Source: Isoetes taiwanensis
Taxonomy: Eukaryota; Streptophyta; Lycopodiopsida; Isoetales; Isoetaceae
Direction: 5' to 3'
DNA: 64,000 bases
NCBI GenBank assembly: GCA_021234155.1
Contig: JAJEKV010000020.1
Coordinates: 20,699,018 to 20,763,017 of the forward strand
The translations under genes and the position numbers were made by a program. Positions 58,536-64,000 of this stretch are shown piece after piece (within the stretch, counting starts at the first letter, position 1; each line of letters begins with the position of its first letter). The notes under the pieces are model-generated. The model did not search any database. It worked only from the letters and a program-made list of their open reading frames with translations, and was not told the origin of the DNA.

Positions 58536-60447
58536 TATGGTGAAGAAGGGTGTTAATCCGCCGGCTCAGCCAGTAATTCTAATGGATGCCATGTGCAGGG
58601 TAAGCAAAATGCACTGCCAATTTTGATATGGGCTTAGGGTGCCCTGTTAATTTATTTTTCTTGCTTTCTTCCAGTCCAGAAGGAACGTGCCCCTGAGATC
58701 GGACCTGGCTGATTGCCGAACGGAGGAGTATAATGAGATTTGGGATACCAATAGTGTCATTCCCAACAAAACTTCAATTGACAAGGTAAGGCTAGAGCAT
58801 GAAGAAGCTTTAATTAAACTGCTGAGCAAGATATACCTAGAAGGGTTGAAGAATAGAGAAGTAAGGAATACGGCTTCCTATTTATTTGCATTCAACAACT
58901 GCCAGAGGGCCAAGCAGGATCCAAAAAATTTCAAGGTTAACTGGGCAGCAGTGGCAGCAAAAAGTAGGGCCTATTCGAGCAAGGTTAAGAGTGAACTCAG
59001 CACCAACGGCCCTGTGAGCATAGCAGAGCTCAGCAAGTCTCAGCAGATAATAGCACCTGAAAGCATAGCAGAAAGGCCAGCCTCAGCAGGCACTGGTGTA
59101 AAATTAGAAGGGAGATTGTCCTTCAGGAGTACTGCAATGTGCTCAGCAGCATTCTCAGCTTATGGGAAAAACATTGCCCGCCTGGAAATCATGATCCAAG
59201 GTGTGCATGATGCCTTAACAATGCAACAGAGTGATCTAGTATCCAAGAAGGAACTAGTTGCACAATATCAGGCAAAGGGCACCTTCTTTTCGGCTGCACA
59301 ACAGAAGTTGCAGACCATAAAGGATAATATTGCACGTCTTCAAGCCCTCTCAGATCCTAATGCAGGTGCCTCTGGTGAGATTCAGAATTTGGAGAGGGAG
59401 AAAGATATGGCAGAGTATATGTTGAAGTCCCTCCTTGAAATGGGGGGTGGGCCAATAGATGAAACCATGGTACAACAGGTGGCTGTTCTAACTGCTGAGG
59501 TTGCCAATAATGAGCCCCTCCTTGCAAAAGCCCAACATCACTTACAAAATGTCATTAGGCTGAGGGAAATGACCAATGATCAGCTGGTCAGCATCACTCC
59601 CATGCCATTCAGATTGCCAATTAGAGATGAGGAGAGATGCTCCACATGTGGTCTTGCATTCCAGGATGATTACATCCTCAGCCTGCGGATGAAATGTGGA
59701 CATCATTATCATGTGAGCTGCCTCAGTTTGCTCATGGAAAAAACATGTTATCTCGAGTGTTCAGATACTATTCCTACAGGATTAGTGCAGGAATTGGGGA
59801 AGCATGGAACAGTAAAGCAGGAAGTGTTATATGCTGGAGCATCTCACAAAACTGGGAATGAAATAATTGATATTGATGAGTATGTAGCCATAACTCCCGA
59901 TAGCAACAGGAAAAGGAAACAAGTTAATACACCAAGAAGTAAAAGGACCCCAGGATTAGCAAAGCACAAGTCTACAAGGGTTCAAACTCCACAGCCAAGA
60001 CATGGAAAAAAAGGTACATGCCTGTTTCCAGGGTCTCAATTTGAATTGATAACAGTAAAAGATCCTGTAGACATTGGAGAACAAGCTATCAGCAGTCTGC
60101 AGCACATTGCAGCACCTGACATCACGGTGTTGAAGACACCAATCTATGCAGAATTTAAGGGAGATTCAAGTAGTACTGGTGATGCTGCCAATTATGTTGT
60201 AGTTCCAAATTCTGCAGCTGCCTCTACAAAGGCCTCCTCTAAAACGGTTGCTGCAGGGAAGGAAAACGATGGCAAAGATGTCGACAAGCAGATTCTTAAA
60301 GTCGTTTCCAAGATCAACACGTTGACACGGTCAAGGACCAGGAAGGTTGTGGAAGAAGAGAGTGAGGATGAGTCAGAAGTTGATCTTGATGAAGACATCC
60401 CTATAGAAGTAGCATTTAGGGAAAAAAAAAAAAAAAAAAAAGGCTAA
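58536..60447 (+). CDS. RING-H2 protein of element B (intact main exon)
   Basis: The short first exon (ATG at 58536) is followed by a main exon from about 58678, open for 586 codons to 60447. Residues 35-65 hold LLSKIYLEGLKNREVRN, residues 80-100 FKVNWAAVAAKSRAY, residues 190-310 a coiled coil. The RING-H2 finger (about 59640-59770; C-S-T-C, K-C-G-H-H-Y-H-V-S-C, Cys-x2-Cys as YLECSDT with the preceding Cys) is followed by a basic Thr/Pro-rich tail and an acidic end (EEESEDESEVDLDEDIP). The frame ends in a poly(A) run (60421-60440), where splicing to the FCP1 exons probably occurs. Likely E3 ubiquitin ligase; the target is unknown. Confidence 0.8.
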
Positions 60448-60639
60448 TGTAATTTTGCCATATGTATTTCAGGCATGCAAACTTTGATTGCTCAAGAGAA
60501 CCCTAAACCATCAGCCAAAAGGTTTTTGTTTAAACAATTAATATATTTGATCCATGTTTCTTCCACCATGAATGTGTAAATTTTGTTTGGTTAATTCATT
60601 CAACCTAGTAAAAACTTGTTTGCAGAAAAAGAAGGCAGC

Positions 60640-61869
60640 CAATGGTTATACTTAGTGAATCTGATGAAGAAGACAATGCCACTAATGGAGTGCCAACACA
60701 ATCTCTAACATACAAAAGGCGCCATCCAGGATTTAGGTTTTAGGGTTGTTTTCCTGTTGTATTTCACCTTGTATATTCTCTACAAATTTCAGTTGGTGAT
60801 TGGAGCACCACCCTTGCTATTGCAGGAGAACACGGCAGGTTGTTAATGATGAAAGGAAGGATGAAGCACAGAAGGCCACTGCAAGGGTTACTGATAGCCA
60901 GGAAACGCCAATACATTGGGGGCAGGAAGATACTAATACAGATGTATCTGACTATGGCTATCAGCACTCTCCATCATTGGGTAGCAAAGCTAAAGCAGAA
61001 TCCAACAGATCGTAGCACAGTTCAGCACATCTGGGCAGCACAGTCCAGCACAGCATGGCAGCACAGTCCAGCACAGTCCAGCACACCTCGACAGTGGGTG
61101 CAAACGTTGAGGGATGGGAACCCAGACGAAAGTTGATGGTGCTGGACATAAATGGTGTACTGGCACAGACACAACAGAGGAGAAGCAACCAAAAAATCTT
61201 GCCTCCACTTCATACGAACCATGTTGTAAAAGAAACTGCAAATAAGTACCTCATTTGCAGACCAGGGTACCATGAATTTGTGGAGTGGGCACTGCAGAGG
61301 TTTGATATTGTGATCTAGAGTGCTTCTCTACTTCGGAATACAAGGTGGATGCATTATTCCCAGAATTGCAGACCAAATTTTTAAAGGTATATGGTTAAGA
61401 GCAGTGCTATGCATGCGAGCATCCAACCAATACAACAAAGCAACTTTTTTTCAAGGAGTTGAAGGTTGTACTTGATGATTTTCCTGAATATCATGGTATG
61501 ATTTTCTTGGTAGATGACAACCTACACAAAGGGTTTCTAAATCCTCCACACACAACCGTTCCTGTTATGCCTTTCAAGGGGCAGGAAGAGGACAATTTTT
61601 TACAGAAGTTTGTGTGCCTAGCATTGGATTACTTGTCTTCCCATACAGTTGAAGAGACAATCTCACATCTAGACATCACTGATGCATGGTTGAAGAGGAG
61701 ACAGTTGATGTGCTGGATTACTGTCTCAACAACTATCTTGTCTCGGTCTATTATGTCCTCAATGCTCCAAAAGAGGTACAAAGGTAGTTGCTGGGCATCA
61801 CTCCTGAAGACTCTAACCACTCTGAAGACTCCAATGACTCCTGAAAATACCATTGTACACCTTTTGTAA
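60640..61869 (+). pseudogene. FCP1-like domain of element B (broken)
   Basis: The exons mirror A: an acidic linker (VILSESDEEDNAT), a basic exon (RTRQVVNDERKDEAQKATAR), then LMVLDINGVLAQTQQRR (61132 onward), YHEFVEWALQRFDIVI and a TAG where A has Trp (about 61315). The last exon (from 61459) has MIFLVDDNLHKGFLNPPHTT. A deletion after LRNT removes the DMVD block. The D-x-N first motif is the same as in A. Confidence 0.75.
61010..61085. repeat. CAGCACAGTC repeats in element B
   Basis: Five to six imperfect copies of CAGCACAGTC or CCAGCACAG. It corresponds to the longer array of A at 5395-5515. Confidence 0.75.
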
Positions 61870-61980
61870 ATATATGACTTGCTTTTTGTAAAATGTCTCT
61901 AATACATCAAAATTTAAGATAAAGGTCTTCAAAATATAAAATAAATGCTGAAATGATAAAACAACTAGGTCAAACCATTT

Positions 61981-63431
61981 TCAACCTTCATATGGTAGGC
62001 TGTCAAGGATCATCTGATAGGTAGCCTCCTCAAGGAAAAACCTGTTGGTGTCGGGAATTTGATTCATCTCAAACTTGTTTGCTGTGACATGATGACTATA
62101 TTGATAAGTAAGACCTTTGTTTTGAAGTAGCTCCCAACTACCATCGGGTTGGATAGCATAGTATAAACCAGCCAACATATATTCATCGACATTAAAAGTC
62201 TGACCCCAACTGTCATATACAATTTTGTCAAGAATATGCCTCGGCTTAACACACACCACCACATAGAAGTCTGCATTTTCTTGATTGCCCTCCTCGGCTA
62301 CAACTACAATTCCTTTATGTTTCCACTAAGCCATTCCCCATCACCTTCAAAAAATGCCTCGTCAATTTCGTCATCAAGTGTTTCACCGGTAGACTTCATA
62401 GGCTTCAGTGTCACATACTTCCAATTCTTCAACCTGTGCCTATTCACACAACATGACCAGTTTCCCTTCAAACAGTTACCACAGAAATAACTTAAACCTC
62501 TATGAGCCACCCTTGTGGTTGATTTGGCCATGTATGTCCTGATACTATGTATTTCCTTGGTCCCTTCCACCCTGGCACAGTCCAGCCAATCTGTCCTATC
62601 AACATCATCCTTTCTAATTAACCAGAAGTACCTGCAAAGAGACAACAACAAGTATTGCAGTTCACAGACAGCTTTACTCAGTATAATACATCATTACTCA
62701 GCACATTACAGCAGTTCACAGACAGCATTACTCAGCAGAATACAGCAAGTGAAAGCATAATACCTTTTAATGTCCCCGTTGTTGGTACCTTCATTACAAC
62801 GAGTTGCGAATTCACAGCAGCACCTCTAAATCTCACCTTATCGTACTTGAGCTGCTCTCTAATGAATGCCAAGAACTGCCCCTTGTCCATCGTGCTCTCC
62901 CTTACCATGGGCTGTCCCAAAGAAATTCCACACTATTTCCTTCCCTAGATCATTGTGATATCTTGGCAGGAAATAGAATGGCCGGGCATATTTGAATTGG
63001 CTAGAACAACCATCTGACCAAACTATATGCCTGGAGAATTCTACTCCATTTGATACCAGCCATGAATTGTGCTTTCTAAGACAGTGCTGCACAAAAAGAG
63101 TGTCATGAATCTTGTCATCACTTAAGTAAAAATGGGAATCCTTCAATAGCTTTCTAATCCCAGAGCTTTTGTCTATCCTATATGTGATGTGGACGAGAAT
63201 TGTTATCTGGGCATTGTGCCAGTGCTGGCTCTGAACCTCCCTTTGTATTTTTATATTGTAATTCTCTGCAAAATCAATTACAGAAACAATGTTGCCATCT
63301 TGGATATTGTCCAGGGAACTCCTGAATTGTAGGGCCTGCCATCTAGCCCTGTAATTATGTGGCACAAATATCTTCAATGTGGAACACATATAGGAGATAA
63401 AATCCTTCATTGTCATTCTCTTGTAAAACAA
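61981..63431 (-). CDS. Transposase of element B, catalytic and C-terminal exons
   Basis: The exon at about 62860-63431 carries IVSVIDFAENYNIKIQREVQ, FYLSDDKIHDTLFVQHCL, IVWSDGCSSQFKYARPFYF, NFFGTAHGKGEHDGQGAV and then a frame break. After the intron (about 62640-62760), the exon 61981-62635 has IHSIR, YFCGNC with C-C-V-N, NWKYVTLKP, an acidic block and SWGQTFNVDEYML. The proposed catalytic residues are intact and match C. A small deletion at about 62310-62320 shifts the frame. Stop at 61981. Confidence 0.75.
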
Positions 63432-64000
63432 TCTAAGATCTGGCTTTGGTTCTTTCTTTTTTTTCCCCTTACCAGTTGAGGTCTCGTCTTGTACTGCAGT
63501 TTCAGACTGTGTCCCCAGCTACCTTAACTTTCTTACTTTTGTTTCCCTTCTTGGTCGCATTGGATCTTTTCTTTCTGCTGCCACCTGATACTTCCTTGGT
63601 AACACAGTCTGCAACTCCACCACCATCTTTTGTCTCCACTGAAATCTATGGCAAGATTTGCAGCATAAAACATAAGATTAGTGCAAGTTGAAAGCAGAAA
63701 AGCAGGATTCAGTGGATGCCAACACATTTCAGCATGTTGCGACATGCAATATAGAGAGTATTACCTTTTTAAACATTTTCCATTCAAGCAAGAACTCATG
63801 ATCCTCTCTTTCTCTTGGACATATAGGAAGAGCTATGACATTTTTGCAAACCACAACCCTCCAGAGCTTGCTGCGTGAGTCATATGTATGTTGGCTGGCC
63901 AAACACTTCTCACTAGGTCCACAAACCTCACAACAGCACTTGCACTCTTTACCATAAAATCCAGTTTTTGCTGACCTTAAAGCATTCAGGCCTACTCTGG
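63432..64000 (-). CDS. Transposase of element B, upstream exons (incomplete at window edge)
   Basis: Minus-strand exon pieces encode a Lys/Ser-rich stretch (GSRKKRSNATKKGNKSKK, about 63540-63600). Further upstream (63770-63960) is a Cys-rich block containing C-K-C-C-C-E-V-C-G-P-S-E-K-C, then a conserved WRVVVCKN segment. The same Cys block is at 39560-39600 in C. It is a likely zinc-binding DNA-recognition part, by position; the start is beyond the window. Confidence 0.6.

Larger units (their letters stand above)
58302..64000. mobile_element. RF-family DNA transposon copy B (left TIR missing, right end outside window)
   Basis: Similarity to element A begins abruptly at TTCACCAATTATAG (58302; 2628 in A) and continues to about 63720 with A's nested insertions absent. 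The left about 80 bp with the TIR are missing. Gene order is RING/FCP1 rightward, transposase leftward. Confidence 0.85.

Overview
The window is nuclear DNA from a land plant. It has spliced genes with GT-AG introns, a plant-type phosphatidylinositol 4-kinase gamma with two ubiquitin-like repeats, and a dense pile-up of nested transposons. I cannot name the species. The retroelement-rich, gene-poor layout would suit a large-genome plant, possibly a non-angiosperm, but this is inference only.

Only one ordinary host gene is convincing: PI4K-gamma at 32850-34744 (+, two exons). Nearly everything else is mobile DNA. (1) At least two, probably three, members of a TIR DNA transposon family (here 'RF elements') carry two convergent genes: a multi-exon DDE-type transposase and a RING-H2 protein. 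In two copies the RING gene runs on into an FCP1/NLI-like HAD phosphatase domain. Copy A spans 2547-23897 with 28-bp TIRs and 4-bp ATAT duplications. Copy C spans 37560-44734 with 4-bp TACC duplications and an empty site elsewhere in the window. Copy B starts near 58302 and runs off the right edge. All are rich in CAGCAC/GTGCTG words, both next to the ends and inside introns. (2) Copy A was broken first by a retroposon with a poly(A)-like tail and a 12-bp target duplication (7771-22084). That retroposon was in turn split by a 13.2-kb Ty3/gypsy chromovirus-type LTR retrotransposon (7860-21035, minus strand, CATCT duplication). (3) Between its primer-binding site and gag, this LTR element carries two extra reading frames. 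The first starts with the exact histone H3 tail ARTKQTARK, has a long charged linker, and ends in a recognisable H3 histone fold. An H3-like gene inside a chromodomain retrotransposon is the most striking content of the window.

Right half: a 3.19-kb segment is tandemly duplicated (about 36250-50682 and 50683-53869). It holds an FCP1-like relic on the minus strand and a tandem TRIM retroelement (three LTRs, GAGTG duplication). Only the first copy was later hit by element C (7.2 kb) and by element E (46079-50134, 4.06 kb, long TIRs, no visible target duplication). The second copy therefore preserves both pre-insertion sites. The remainder is retroposon tails ending in different microsatellites, a tRNA-like SINE, an LTR relic, an uncharacterised spliced gene at 29384-31066 and AT-rich intergenic sequence.

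Many coding regions are broken by small indels. In the gypsy element the indels cluster in GC-rich stretches, so some may be assembly errors rather than decay.
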